Origin: Lachancea dasiensis
Taxonomy: Eukaryota; Ascomycota; Saccharomycetes; Saccharomycetales; Saccharomycetaceae
Direction: 5' to 3'
Assembly (NCBI GenBank): GCA_900074725.1
Contig: LT598457.1
Location: forward strand, 1,116,001-1,180,000
DNA: 64,000 nucleotides
This document shows, piece after piece, positions 44,991-54,680 of this stretch. The notes beneath the pieces were generated by a model that was given only the letters and a program-made list of their open reading frames with translations, made no database searches and was not told the DNA's origin. Positions within the stretch are counted from its first letter, which is position 1; every line of letters starts with the position of its first letter. The translations under genes and the position numbers were made by a program.

Positions 44991-46343
44991 ATGGACGCTG
45001 TTGAATATTTGAAGTCCATCGGGTCGGTGCGCGAAACGTCGTCCCAAGTATTCCAATACGCATGCCAGCACCACGGCGGCAACTACTTTGAATTGGAGCT
45101 GTCAGCAATGGACGCGGTGGCCGATTATCTGTGCTCGATAATCGAGCGGGATTATGGATCTGACTACGCTGCGATTCCACCACACGGGAGATGGCAGCAC
45201 CTGAATTACGGATCGCAGCCCCGAGTGGAGACCCTGATCCAGGATTGGACGGCTTCGGGAATCGATGAGATCGAAATCGCGCGTAAACTGATTGATTTGT
45301 TCGTTTTGAGCGTGCTGATAGACGCCGGTGCGGGGAATGTGTGGCAGTACACGATTCCCTCTTCTTCAAATTCAGAAGATGCTCCAGCGCAGCGGGTTGG
45401 CCGTTCCGAAGGTTTGGCAGTTGCTTCCTACTATCTTTTCGTGGATGGCAAGTTCTCCAAGGACCCCACGGACCCTTACAGAGTCGAGGGGTCCGTCCTG
45501 GAGCAGTTTACTCGAGCAGCTTTCGCGGATGGCTTTCAAATCTCGGACTCCAACCCCATGGATGGGTTTGACGGTCGTTTGGAGCTGTTGCAAAGGCTGG
45601 GCCGCGCGTTGAATGCGCACCCGAAAATTTTCGGAGCTGAAGGTCGTCCGGGAGGGTTAGTGGACTACCTGTACACCAAAACTTCACACCTAGAAAGTGA
45701 AACCCAAAATTCCATCGATTTGCAGGATATTTGGAACGCCCTCATGACTGGATTGACTAGTATCTGGCCTGCAGGAAGAACTGTAGTCAACGGTGAGCCT
45801 CTCGGGGACGTTTGGACACTTGATACCAAAGCTCAAGCCTCCGCAGAGTTTCCTGGGCAAGGTCCTAAAGCGCCAGAAATCCCCACAGATATCGTAACGT
45901 TCCATAAGCTCACGCAATGGCTCTGCTACTCGCTTTTGGTTCCACTAGAACGATACGGTTACCAATTCTCCATTAAAAACAAGCAACTACAGACAGGACT
46001 GCCCGAGTACCGCAACGGTGGCCTATTCTACGACTTTGGAGTTTTAAAGCTTAAGCCTGACGCTCTCGCCAGAGGACGACAATTATCTTCCCATTTGCAA
46101 AAATCTACTGATCTTCCCACTTTTGAACCTCAAGACGGTGCCATAGTCGAATGGAGATGTCTCACTATTGGACTGTTGGACTACTTGTTACCCATTGTCA
46201 ATGACAAGCTCGGCTACCAACTATCTTTACCACAGCTCATCGAAGCCGGTTCGTGGAAGGCCGGTCGGGAAATCGCAGCAGAGCTCAGACCTGACAGCAA
46301 AGGACCCCCCATTGAACTGCACAGCGACGGGACTGTTTTTTGA
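44991..46343 (+). CDS. URC4: URC4, uracil catabolism protein (DUF1688)
   Basis: 450 residues of the DUF1688 family, named URC4 in Lachancea kluyveri, where it is required to use uracil as nitrogen source by the URC pathway. Its exact step is not settled. Family landmarks visible are YLKSIGSVRETSSQVF at the N-terminus, IPPHGRWQHLN at about 62-72, LIDLFVLSVLIDAGAG near 105, and GRLELLQRLGRAL near 200. There is no signal peptide or membrane segment, so it is probably cytosolic. S. cerevisiae lost the pathway. It lies just upstream of and in the same orientation as DUR3. Start at ATG 44991; the frame ends with SDGTVF. Confidence 0.95.
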   Translation: MDAVEYLKSIGSVRETSSQVFQYACQHHGGNYFELELSAMDAVADYLCSIIERDYGSDYAAIPPHGRWQHLNYGSQPRVETLIQDWTASGIDEIEIARKLIDLFVLSVLIDAGAGNVWQYTIPSSSNSEDAPAQRVGRSEGLAVASYYLFVDGKFSKDPTDPYRVEGSVLEQFTRAAFADGFQISDSNPMDGFDGRLELLQRLGRALNAHPKIFGAEGRPGGLVDYLYTKTSHLESETQNSIDLQDIWNALMTGLTSIWPAGRTVVNGEPLGDVWTLDTKAQASAEFPGQGPKAPEIPTDIVTFHKLTQWLCYSLLVPLERYGYQFSIKNKQLQTGLPEYRNGGLFYDFGVLKLKPDALARGRQLSSHLQKSTDLPTFEPQDGAIVEWRCLTIGLLDYLLPIVNDKLGYQLSLPQLIEAGSWKAGREIAAELRPDSKGPPIELHSDGTVF

Positions 46344-46458
46344 TGATATTGTCGTCATCCATACAAAGGAGCTAGATGTTCGTTATGAATGGGCTGGGGC
46401 CCTACCCTGTTTCCCCCGGAATTCGTTAGGTGCCGTTCCGCATTTAACCTACGTTTGT

Positions 46459-46962
46459 CTTATCGGTGCGCACATTTCCACATCAGGAAGCCTTATCCAG
46501 ATAAAAAAATATGCGTGAGAAAAGAACTTAATGGGATGGGCATTTTACCTGGAATTTGCGTTTAAAGATAAGGTCATCAATACAACCCATCGAGACTGTC
46601 AAGGAGCGATGTCCGGTTTTTGCAAACTCTGCCTTGATGTTTAAGACCGGAAACAGAATTTTATGACAGGGAAAATCTTAGTATCATTACCTCATAGACC
46701 TGTGCGGAGTTGTGATGGCGCTTCCGGGAAGAGATTATTCTCGGCAGTCATCAAGTCATTCGCGATGATAGACTGATTAACACTCTTTTTAGATTCAACT
46801 TGGATTGATAAGTTGTCGAGTAATTGCTGGAGATGTTAAATCAGCATATATATATGTATATATATATATATGTGTGTGTGTGTGCGTGTGAGCGTGTGTT
46901 AAATATATACATGTTTATGTGTAGGTCGTTCTTCATTCGAAGTACTGCTCAAGATAACTAAC
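46459..46962 (+). promoter_or_regulatory. DUR3: DUR3 promoter: GATA sites and a UIS(ALL)-like element
   Basis: CTTATC occurs at 46459-46464 and 46492-46497, GATAAG at 46567-46572 and 46807-46812, and GATAAC near 46953. GGAATTTGCGTT (46551-46562) matches 10 of 12 positions of the yeast allophanate-pathway induction element GAAAATTGCGTT, and is four bases from a GATAAG. In S. cerevisiae DUR3 uses GATA factors (Gln3, Dal80) plus Dal81/Dal82. A 16-codon upstream ORF (46911-46961) may lie in the leader. Confidence 0.6.
46843..46894 (+). repeat. TA/TG microsatellite
   Basis: An alternating (TA)n then (TG)n purine-pyrimidine tract about 120-170 bp before the DUR3 ATG. It probably includes the TATA region and may vary in length between strains. 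Confidence 0.9.
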
Positions 46963-47014
46963 CATTTTTGGGCTAATAGCTGACTGAAAGGAGCTGCAAG
47001 GATCTGATTGAAAT

Positions 47015-49177
47015 ATGACAGATATAGCAGTCCCCCTACCTCAAGGCGCCGGTTATGCCGTTGTGGTTGGACTGGGTTTTGTGTTCGCTTTCGGTATGAT
47101 CATGACCACATACATGTTGAAGCGCTACCAAAAAGAGATTGTGACAGCCGAGGAATTCGCCACGGCAGGTAGGACAGTGAAGACTGGTCTTATTGCTGCT
47201 GCTGTGGTCTCCAGTTGGACCTGGGCAGCTACTTTGCTACAATCAACTTCGATGGTTTATAAAGTGGGCATTTCTGGTGGATACTACTACGGCGCTGGCG
47301 CATGCTTCCAGATTATTGCCTTCGCAACGCTGGCCATCAAAGCCAAGCAGCGTGCTCCAAATGCTCATACGTATCTGGAAATCATTAATGCTCGGTACGG
47401 CAAGTACGCACATATAACATACTTGTTCTTTGCATTGGCTACAAATATCTTGGTCACTGCGATGTTATTGACTGGTGGATCTGCTGTGGTCACGGATTTG
47501 ACCGGCATGAACCCGATCGCCGCCTGTTTCTTGCTTCCAGTTGGTGTCATTGTCTACACTCTGTTCGGTGGTATCAAAGCTACATTTTTAACTGACTATG
47601 TGCACACTGTGGTTATTATCGTTATCATTCTCACTTTCGCTTTCACTGTGTATGCGACTGGTAACGATCTTGGTTCGCCGTCGAAAGTTTATGACTTAGT
47701 GCGAGCTGCAGCTGTCTCGCATCCGATTGAGGGCAACGCTGGCGGAGAGTATTTAACAATGAGATCCAGATCCGGTGGTATTTTCTTTGTCATAAACTTG
47801 GTTGGCAATTTCGGAACTGTCTTTTTGGATAACGGTTACTGGAACAAGGCAATTTCTGCTTCTCCCGCAGCCAGTTTGCCCGGCTACGCTCTTGGTGGTG
47901 TTGCTTGGTTTGCTATTCCTACTCTTATCTCGACCGTTATGGGTCTCGCATGCCTGGCGCTAGAATCCAGCCCAAGCTTCCCCACCTTTCCTAATAGACT
48001 AACATCTGATCAAGTTTCGGCGGGACTAGTTTTGCCTTCAGCAGCAGTGGCTATCCTTGGTAAAGGTGGTGCGGTTGCGGCCTTACTGTTAGTTTTCATG
48101 GCAGTCACTTCTGCGATGTCTGCTGAACTGATTTCCGTGTCGTCCATTTTCACTTATGATATTTACCGCCAATATATCAACCCTAATGCCTCGAGCAAGA
48201 AGTTGATTTTGTCTTCGCATGCCACTTGCGTTATTTTTGGATTTGCGATGGCAGGCTTCTCTGTTGGTCTTTACGAAGGTCAAGTTAGCATGGGCTACCT
48301 CTACGAACTCATGGGAATTATCATTTCCGCAGCAGTACTACCAGCTGCCTTGACGCTCTTTTGGAGCAAGCAAAACCTAGTGGCCGTAGTGGTGTCTCCT
48401 ATCTTGGGCACTGGCCTTGCCATTATGTCATGGCTAGTTGTTACTAAAAAACAGTTTGGAGAGTTAACGGTCGCAACAACTTTTGAGGATAATCCTATGT
48501 TGACAGGTAACGTCGTTGCGCTATTATCACCGCTTGTGATCATTCCAGTGTTGACGTACGCTTTCAAGCCTCAAAATTTTAACTGGGAACTGTTGAAATG
48601 CATCAAGAGAGCTGAGGAAAATACCGAAATCGAAGCCGCTGAAGGCGTTGCCAGTGAAATCCATGGAAGAGGGGAATCTTCCGGATCGGACAATGTGTCA
48701 GATCAAGAGAAACTTCGGGCTGTTAGATCAGTAGTTTCAGTTGCCCAAGATGTGCCCCAGGAGAAAATCGATTCTCTGCAAGAGGAGGAGGCCCGTCAAT
48801 TGCGCAGGGCCAGTAAATTCGGTTCATATTTGACAATATTCTTTGCTTTGGCTTTTCTTGTTGTGTGGCCAATGCCAATGTATGGTTCGAGCTATGTCTT
48901 TAGCAAACGCTTCTTTACAGGCTGGGTTGTGGTGCTCATCATTTGGATTTTCTTCACGGGATTTGCGGTGTGCATCTTTCCGTTGTGGGAAGGTAGGGAA
49001 GGGCTGTACACGACTTTTAGAGGAATTTATTGGGACTTATCTGGTCAAACATACAAGCTCAGAGAATGGCAAAACGACCATCCGGAAAGAATGCACGTTG
49101 TGCAATCTCAAATCAGCGCGCGACTACATTCAAGACATAAGTCGGATGAGCCGAATATTGATGCCATTGTCGACTAG
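47015..49177 (+). CDS. DUR3: DUR3, urea/polyamine active transporter
   Basis: 720 residues (S. cerevisiae Dur3/YHL016C about 735), sodium:solute symporter fold. Dur3 is the plasma-membrane urea/proton symporter and also takes up polyamines. About fifteen hydrophobic spans are visible, with the characteristic segments [50 protein letters not shown] and [21 protein letters not shown] cytoplasmic acidic loop near 525-590 contains Ser/Thr-rich possible phosphosites. Start at ATG 47015. It is downstream of URC4, whose pathway releases urea, so the two plausibly serve the same nitrogen supply. Confidence 0.97.
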   Translation: MTDIAVPLPQGAGYAVVVGLGFVFAFGMIMTTYMLKRYQKEIVTAEEFATAGRTVKTGLIAAAVVSSWTWAATLLQSTSMVYKVGISGGYYYGAGACFQIIAFATLAIKAKQRAPNAHTYLEIINARYGKYAHITYLFFALATNILVTAMLLTGGSAVVTDLTGMNPIAACFLLPVGVIVYTLFGGIKATFLTDYVHTVVIIVIILTFAFTVYATGNDLGSPSKVYDLVRAAAVSHPIEGNAGGEYLTMRSRSGGIFFVINLVGNFGTVFLDNGYWNKAISASPAASLPGYALGGVAWFAIPTLISTVMGLACLALESSPSFPTFPNRLTSDQVSAGLVLPSAAVAILGKGGAVAALLLVFMAVTSAMSAELISVSSIFTYDIYRQYINPNASSKKLILSSHATCVIFGFAMAGFSVGLYEGQVSMGYLYELMGIIISAAVLPAALTLFWSKQNLVAVVVSPILGTGLAIMSWLVVTKKQFGELTVATTFEDNPMLTGNVVALLSPLVIIPVLTYAFKPQNFNWELLKCIKRAEENTEIEAAEGVASEIHGRGESSGSDNVSDQEKLRAVRSVVSVAQDVPQEKIDSLQEEEARQLRRASKFGSYLTIFFALAFLVVWPMPMYGSSYVFSKRFFTGWVVVLIIWIFFTGFAVCIFPLWEGREGLYTTFRGIYWDLSGQTYKLREWQNDHPERMHVVQSQISARLHSRHKSDEPNIDAIVD

Positions 49178-49368
49178 GTTAGGCTGTTCATAATTGGAAC
49201 AATATAATTTAAACTCACGTTAAATGATACTTTGAACTCGACACTCGGTCGATCATCCTGCAAAACTTTGAGGCTATCTGCTACGAGAATTGTTCGCGAA
49301 TATAATCCTGTTCAACTTTTAATCATGTACATAATTTTTATGATATCTCGGCTGACTATGCTTTATAT

Positions 49369-50847
49369 TCATTTATCTGGTTTTTTGGAGTCGGAGTCTC
49401 TACGAGGAAGCTCTTCGTCATCTGAAAAGTTAAGGTCATCGTCTATGTGCGCAGATGGACCCTCTAAAGACTGAAGATCGTCTAGGTCAAAATCGGCGAC
49501 ATTTTCAGGATCTGTTGGTAATTGCTGGGAGCATGCCAACATGTAAGAAGTATCAGTTGGTCTCCAGATAAATGCAACGGTCACAAATACGAAGTAGTAA
49601 ACGAGGGACGGCCAGAAATCTACAAAGAAAAACCTTGTCCTCCAGTGTTGCTCCACCATCTCGATAGAATTCATTCCGATGAAAACAAAAGAAGATAGAA
49701 CAATACCAGCAAACAAAACGAGCAAAGAAAAGTAGATCGTGGACAACAATTTTTTGTACATTTTCAGCTTTACAACCTGCCTTTGTTCTTGCAAGTAGCG
49801 TAGTGTTTGGGACATGGACCTTAGGATCCAAAAGTAAAACCCCAGCATGGTTATTCCCAGAGGAACCAACGTTGCTAATGGCCACAGAGTCACGGACTCT
49901 GGGTTTGTTAGGTAGTTTTGGATGAGATAGGCCACGCTCAGAACAAAGTTTACACCTGCAAATATTTGACAGCGTCTCATTAGCTTTTTGTTAAGCTTTG
50001 GGTACACGACACCATAGCCTAGGGCAATCACTAACAGGAGAAAGAAACTGAAGGAAGTTTTAGCAGAAGTCAAAATGGACACAAAAACCATATAAACCTT
50101 GGTACCCGCCGTGTCGCCCTTTTCGTTTTTTATATCATAATATGCCCAGATAAATATTTGTTCCACTGTAAGGAAAGCGAAAAACGCTAACAAATACTTT
50201 TGCAAGGGTAGAAGTTCGTTCTTATGTTTCCAGAAGGCAAAGCTGTACAAAGCCATGGCCACGAGATAGAAGATAGCCAAAAGTCCGTAGAGAGGTAAAT
50301 TGTTGATCTCTGCGGCTGGAAGTTGTCCAAAGGCATTTCTAAAATTGATAGTCGCAGAGAATTTGGGGGATGAGCTGTCAATCGACGATGCGACCACACA
50401 GTAGTAGCCCGTCGATTTGACGGAGTATCGGGTTTCGTGGAGCCCAGTTTCGGTCTGGTAAAAGCTCTGTACTTGGGCAGACAAGGTCTCGTTTTCCCCG
50501 GTCGTTGGGTCTGTTATCAGGTTCCGCACGATGTATTCGTTTTTATGAGTTGCATTACAAGCACCCTTTTCGATAGCATAATCGTCGCAGATATAGTACG
50601 GAGATGAATCGACATAAACTCCGAGGTGTTCGTAGTCTTTAAAATCAAAGATGGCCACTGACACACCCTTTGTATTAGACAGTTCCCTTAGGTTGAAAGA
50701 AATGTACGGGTCGATTTTTCCTCCCCAGTCTTCTCGTGAATACATTCCGCTACATGCCTGCGGATTTTTGTCAGAAAGTACTGCTTTGTTGGCTGTAACT
50801 AGGTTCGCCCATATCCAAAGGACGGCAAACGGGATGTACAACTGCAT
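49369..50847 (-). CDS. PTM1: PTM1/YHL017W-type seven-span Golgi/endosomal protein
   Basis: 492 residues (S. cerevisiae Ptm1 about 523, YHL017W about 532). It begins with a signal peptide (about residues 1-21), followed by a lumenal GOLD-like domain with cysteines and sequons (to about 170). Seven transmembrane spans lie at about 178-425 (GOST/LU7TM family; [29 protein letters not shown]). The cytoplasmic tail is acidic with DIDDDLNF-like clusters and Ser sites. Relatives in animals (GPR107/108, TMEM87) act in Golgi retrograde traffic. S. cerevisiae has two copies from the genome duplication; one copy here fits a pre-duplication species. The first in-frame ATG is 50845-50847. Confidence 0.9.
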   Translation of the reverse strand: MQLYIPFAVLWIWANLVTANKAVLSDKNPQACSGMYSREDWGGKIDPYISFNLRELSNTKGVSVAIFDFKDYEHLGVYVDSSPYYICDDYAIEKGACNATHKNEYIVRNLITDPTTGENETLSAQVQSFYQTETGLHETRYSVKSTGYYCVVASSIDSSSPKFSATINFRNAFGQLPAAEINNLPLYGLLAIFYLVAMALYSFAFWKHKNELLPLQKYLLAFFAFLTVEQIFIWAYYDIKNEKGDTAGTKVYMVFVSILTSAKTSFSFFLLLVIALGYGVVYPKLNKKLMRRCQIFAGVNFVLSVAYLIQNYLTNPESVTLWPLATLVPLGITMLGFYFWILRSMSQTLRYLQEQRQVVKLKMYKKLLSTIYFSLLVLFAGIVLSSFVFIGMNSIEMVEQHWRTRFFFVDFWPSLVYYFVFVTVAFIWRPTDTSYMLACSQQLPTDPENVADFDLDDLQSLEGPSAHIDDDLNFSDDEELPRRDSDSKKPDK

Positions 50848-51780
50848 TGTCAATTGCTACTACAGAGCCAAAAAGTTGATACTGGTCTGAAGGATAGATA
50901 ACTGCGCTCACGAATGTCCGTTCCCGTTTCAGCAGTGCCACTTATCTGGTTTCTGGCTTGTTAAAATGAGCAGTGCGACCTTTGGGTGAAATAAGTTCCT
51001 ATACTCTACTAATATATAATAGAAAAGTGCGCTTCAAGGCTTATAAACTCCACCTCGTCAATAACGACTACAACGACGACAACGAGTACAATCCATGAAA
51101 CGACACCTTCCTCCCAGCGACAGCAGCATCGAGGCTCAACAGCTCTGTATAACGCATATAGCTGATGATTTTTATGAGCTGAAAATACCAATATTCTTTT
51201 TAGAAACTTCTCTGAGAAACTCCGTCTGATGGATTTGCCTGACTTACGGTTGGCCAGTGCTGATCCTGAAAGCGCATATACACATGCCCCCTCATCTTAT
51301 AAGCTAAAACAAAATGTACTACATGCTTGTTTTTTTCAAAATGTGTGGTAGGGTGTGAAGAATTGGTAACTTAATCTGAACCTAATTGAGAATGCTCTCC
51401 CCGACAGGTAGATGGAATGACCTTTTATGATAAGTTTACGGTTGATTCTGAGCTGTACCAAGATTGTACTTGAAGCTTAAGAAGACTGTATTGCCTTGTC
51501 GGCTGGCTCTGATCACCAAGAAAAAACCCCGAAATGCTCAGTATAACCGGCTTTGATGGCTAAGATATGGCCAAAAACTCAGGTGAACTGGGCTCTTTAT
51601 TAAAGCAGATAAGCTACAATTGTTGTACCGGGGTTCGTGACTGTTGACGTTCGTCTTGTTCGCCGTCGTTGTGCTCTTTAACTGACACCTTAGTAATTTA
51701 GAAAAACGACTTATGACATCTCATCTTTAACTTCAAGTGGTTGCGATAAAAGGACAAAAAAGCAGCTTATTGTTGGCACT
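50848..51780. other. Divergent promoter region between PTM1-type gene and NFU1
   Basis: 933 bp with no confident gene. It includes a purine-rich ACGACTACAACGACGACAAC stretch near 51066. Short frames on both strands look random. The NFU1 side is AT-rich. Confidence 0.4.
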
Positions 51781-52521
51781 ATGCTTTCTAACCGTGGGAT
51801 ATGGGCGTCGGCTCGCCGTGGAGTTTCTCTGACGAGGTTTCTGCACGTCAAAACCGTCTCTACACCTAATGAAAATGCTCTAAAGTTCGTTTCAGTCGAT
51901 GGCGAACTCCTCCAAGACCGTGGTAAGCCCAGCGTGGAGATCAAAAACACGGACGAATCGCTCATCAAGCATTCGCCACTAGCACAGCGTATTTTCACGC
52001 AGTGTTCGGGGGTCGAATCGATGATGATTGGTGACGATTTCGTAACGATTAATAAAGACGAAATGATTCATTGGACCCAGATTACCGGCGAGATGATCGA
52101 CCTCCTGACGCAATATTTGGCTTCCGGTAAAGAGGCATTGACGTCCGAATTCTTTAGTGTTCAGGAACAAGATGTGGGGTACGACGTGAATGTTCCTAAA
52201 TTTGAGTACAATGAAGATCAACAAGAAATCAGCGATATGATCGAAGAGTTGATTCAAACCCGTATTCGGCCAGCGATAATGGATGATGGTGGGGATATAC
52301 AGTACCGTGGGTATGACCCGGAGGCCGGTACCGTCTATTTGAAGCTTCAAGGCGCCTGCAAATCTTGCTCGTCCAGTGAGGTTACTCTTAAACACGGAAT
52401 CGAATCCATGCTTAAACACTACATTGAAGAAGTGGAAAATGTTGTACAGATTCTTGATCCTGAGGAGCAAATTGCACTCAAGGAATTTGAAAAACTGGAG
52501 AACAGGCTCGGACAAAATTGA
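51781..52521 (+). CDS. NFU1: NFU1, mitochondrial iron-sulfur cluster carrier
   Basis: 246 residues (S. cerevisiae Nfu1/YKL040C about 256). Nfu1 receives 4Fe-4S clusters in the mitochondrial matrix and helps deliver them to proteins such as lipoate synthase and aconitase. The N-terminal 22 residues are Arg-rich without acids, a mitochondrial presequence. The Nfu N-domain is at about 28-120. The Nfu C-domain, at about 148-225, carries the cluster-binding CxxC at Cys193 and Cys196 (GACKSCSSSEVTLKHGIE). Both domains are intact. It is next to the PTM1-type gene, as YKL039W-YKL040C. Start at ATG 51781. Confidence 0.95.
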   Translation: MLSNRGIWASARRGVSLTRFLHVKTVSTPNENALKFVSVDGELLQDRGKPSVEIKNTDESLIKHSPLAQRIFTQCSGVESMMIGDDFVTINKDEMIHWTQITGEMIDLLTQYLASGKEALTSEFFSVQEQDVGYDVNVPKFEYNEDQQEISDMIEELIQTRIRPAIMDDGGDIQYRGYDPEAGTVYLKLQGACKSCSSSEVTLKHGIESMLKHYIEEVENVVQILDPEEQIALKEFEKLENRLGQN

Positions 52522-52639
52522 GGGCCTTGGGTAACCAAGATGAATCACTGCACACTCCGAAGCGCACGCGCGCGAGTACGTGTAGCTATGTAACCTGCTA
52601 CTATATATTAATTCCAATCTAATGTTCAAAATACTTCCG

Positions 52640-52966
52640 TTATTCGTCTTTCTCTCGCCCCGCTGCGTAATTCTCGATGCGGACGGCCATTTTCATATCG
52701 ATGTCACTAACACCACCAACATCATGCGTTGTCAATTCTAGGGTGATTCTGTTATAGCAAGTTGTGATCGTGGGATGGTGGCCCCACAGATGACTTCTCA
52801 TCGCCAATTGATTTAAGAATGTCCAGGTAGTTTCAAAATCTCTAAATTTCAGGTTCCTAACAAGCTTGTAACCATCGTAGCTCCATCGTGGATATCTAAC
52901 CAGTAGTTGAGATATTTCAGCAGCTCCCGAACGAACTCCTGCTATCTTCGTTAACTTGTTGTACAT
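52640..52966 (-). CDS. MCO14: MCO14, pterin-4a-carbinolamine dehydratase-like protein
   Basis: 108 residues (S. cerevisiae Mco14/YHL018W about 120). This is the PCD/DCoH fold, which in animals recycles tetrahydrobiopterin and binds HNF1. The active-site set is present: His63-His64-Pro65 in LWGHHPTITT, and Thr80-His81 in LTTHDVGGVSDID with Asp90. The yeast protein is mitochondrial. Yeasts have no known biopterin-dependent hydroxylase, so its substrate is unclear. The first ATG is 52964-52966; the preceding codon is TTG. The N-terminus is basic and may act as a short presequence. It lies between NFU1 and APM2, fitting chromosome VIII order. Confidence 0.9.
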   Translation of the reverse strand: MYNKLTKIAGVRSGAAEISQLLVRYPRWSYDGYKLVRNLKFRDFETTWTFLNQLAMRSHLWGHHPTITTCYNRITLELTTHDVGGVSDIDMKMAVRIENYAAGREKDE

Positions 52967-53091
52967 CAATTGCCTGGCCTTTGATCTTAGTTTGTTGAAA
53001 TTTAGCTAAACTACTAGTAATACACATAACTTAAAGTGTGTGTAAAGACATACTTCACATGAAAACATTCCGAGGTAACTAAAACATTTGA

Positions 53092-54621
53092 ATGTCTTCG
53101 TGTATATTTATACTAGATGAACAACTGAATCCTTTAATCCTCAAGAACTTTAAGTCTGTTCATAATTGCGAAGCATTCGCACATTATTTCAAAAAGGTAT
53201 ACAAACAAGAGTCCGGACCCATTATATCACATAGAGGAATCGTATATGTCAGCATATGTCGTGACGGTCTTTTCTATGTTTCAGTGGTCCTTAATGGACT
53301 TGCATTCAACGTGATGGCCATATTGGTATATCTGAGCGAGTTGAATACGTTACTCAAGAGATACCTCCGGATTGGAAAGATTGACAAAACAAGCATTATG
53401 GATAACTTCAATCTCGTATACGAGCTTTTGGATGAAAGTTCAGATTACGGAATTCCTCAACTGACAGACTATAATATTATCCGCGATTTTATAAAGATCA
53501 AGCCGAACCTTTCTGTCCAGGACACGGACTCGCACCATTCCAAGAGCGAAGAAAGCGATGACGATAACGACAAGAAAGTCTCTTCTATAATCAAAGAAAA
53601 CAAAGACAAGTCCAACAAACATGGCTTGCAGGATGATGAGCAATATATGAACAGCTTCATCCTTCGAGCTACTACTCAAGCGATTTCATGGAGACCGAAG
53701 GGCATATACTACGCCAAAAATGAGTTATTCGTGGATATCATAGAGTCACAGGTATACCTCGTAGATTTGAAGTGTAACCAAGTGAGAAAAAACTTCATTC
53801 AGGGCAAAATTATTTGCCGATCATACCTATCAGGCATGCCTAAAGTCAAGATGTGCATCAACAAAATGTTGAAAGACAAAACCTCTTTTCTGGAAAGAAC
53901 GAAATTTCATCAATGCGTTGCTCTAGACTCTCTTGATAATCAGGATTTCATAGGTTTCATTCCTCCAGACGGGGAATTCCAGTTGTGCGAGTACAAGTTA
54001 AAACGACACATAAATGACGCACCCATTGTCAAGGTCATTAATCACCAAGTTATAAAGCATAAAAGGAAAAATAAGATTCAAGTAGTGGTGACTGTTGAGC
54101 CTCATTTCAAAGCGCAAAACTCGGCTTCTTCTCTGAAGATCAAAATACCTCTAGATTCTGTTATGCGAGACTACACAATTGATTTAAGGCGCCAACCCCG
54201 GTTCAAGTCTGACATAGGAAGCGTCGCATTTAATCTAACTGAGCGCACTATACTCTGGGACGCTGAGGGCATGAAAGGTGGACATGGCGAAAAGCAGTAT
54301 TCTGCGCAGGTCGAGTTCTTCTTGTTCGATGAAGTGAAGGAGCAGGAAAGAATATTGGAACTCAAAGCTTCAATGGACCCTCCACCTTTGCGCACAGGTA
54401 TACAACTAGACCAGCTCTATGCCCAGGTGCAGCAGAATGGCGAAGTATCTAAGGGAGACACCTGCGACCTGATACTCCTCGACTTTGAAGTTCCATATTA
54501 CGCATGTAGCGGATTGAAAGTTGAATATTTGAAAGTCGAGGAAAATCAGTTGCAATATCAATCATTTCCCTGGGTGAGATATAAAACGATCAATGACCAG
54601 GAGTACGCCTTCCAAATATAG
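53092..54621 (+). CDS. APM2: APM2, AP-1-type clathrin adaptor mu subunit
   Basis: 509 residues (S. cerevisiae Apm2/YHL019C about 605; the difference is mainly in the middle linker). The longin-type N-domain (about 1-140, starting MSSCIFILDEQLNPLILKN) is followed by an acidic/charged linker (about 145-185). A mu homology domain (about 195-509) recognises cargo sorting signals (SWRPKGIYYAKNELFVDIIE). Apm2 forms an alternative AP-1 complex and sorts a subset of cargo between the trans-Golgi network and endosomes. Start at ATG 53092. It lies next to MCO14 and convergent with the unidentified membrane-protein gene downstream. Confidence 0.93.
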   Translation: MSSCIFILDEQLNPLILKNFKSVHNCEAFAHYFKKVYKQESGPIISHRGIVYVSICRDGLFYVSVVLNGLAFNVMAILVYLSELNTLLKRYLRIGKIDKTSIMDNFNLVYELLDESSDYGIPQLTDYNIIRDFIKIKPNLSVQDTDSHHSKSEESDDDNDKKVSSIIKENKDKSNKHGLQDDEQYMNSFILRATTQAISWRPKGIYYAKNELFVDIIESQVYLVDLKCNQVRKNFIQGKIICRSYLSGMPKVKMCINKMLKDKTSFLERTKFHQCVALDSLDNQDFIGFIPPDGEFQLCEYKLKRHINDAPIVKVINHQVIKHKRKNKIQVVVTVEPHFKAQNSASSLKIKIPLDSVMRDYTIDLRRQPRFKSDIGSVAFNLTERTILWDAEGMKGGHGEKQYSAQVEFFLFDEVKEQERILELKASMDPPPLRTGIQLDQLYAQVQQNGEVSKGDTCDLILLDFEVPYYACSGLKVEYLKVEENQLQYQSFPWVRYKTINDQEYAFQI

Positions 54622-54680
54622 TTGAAGGACTATGAATAACTTTATCCTCGAGAATGTAACATTAATATTATTTCCATGCA

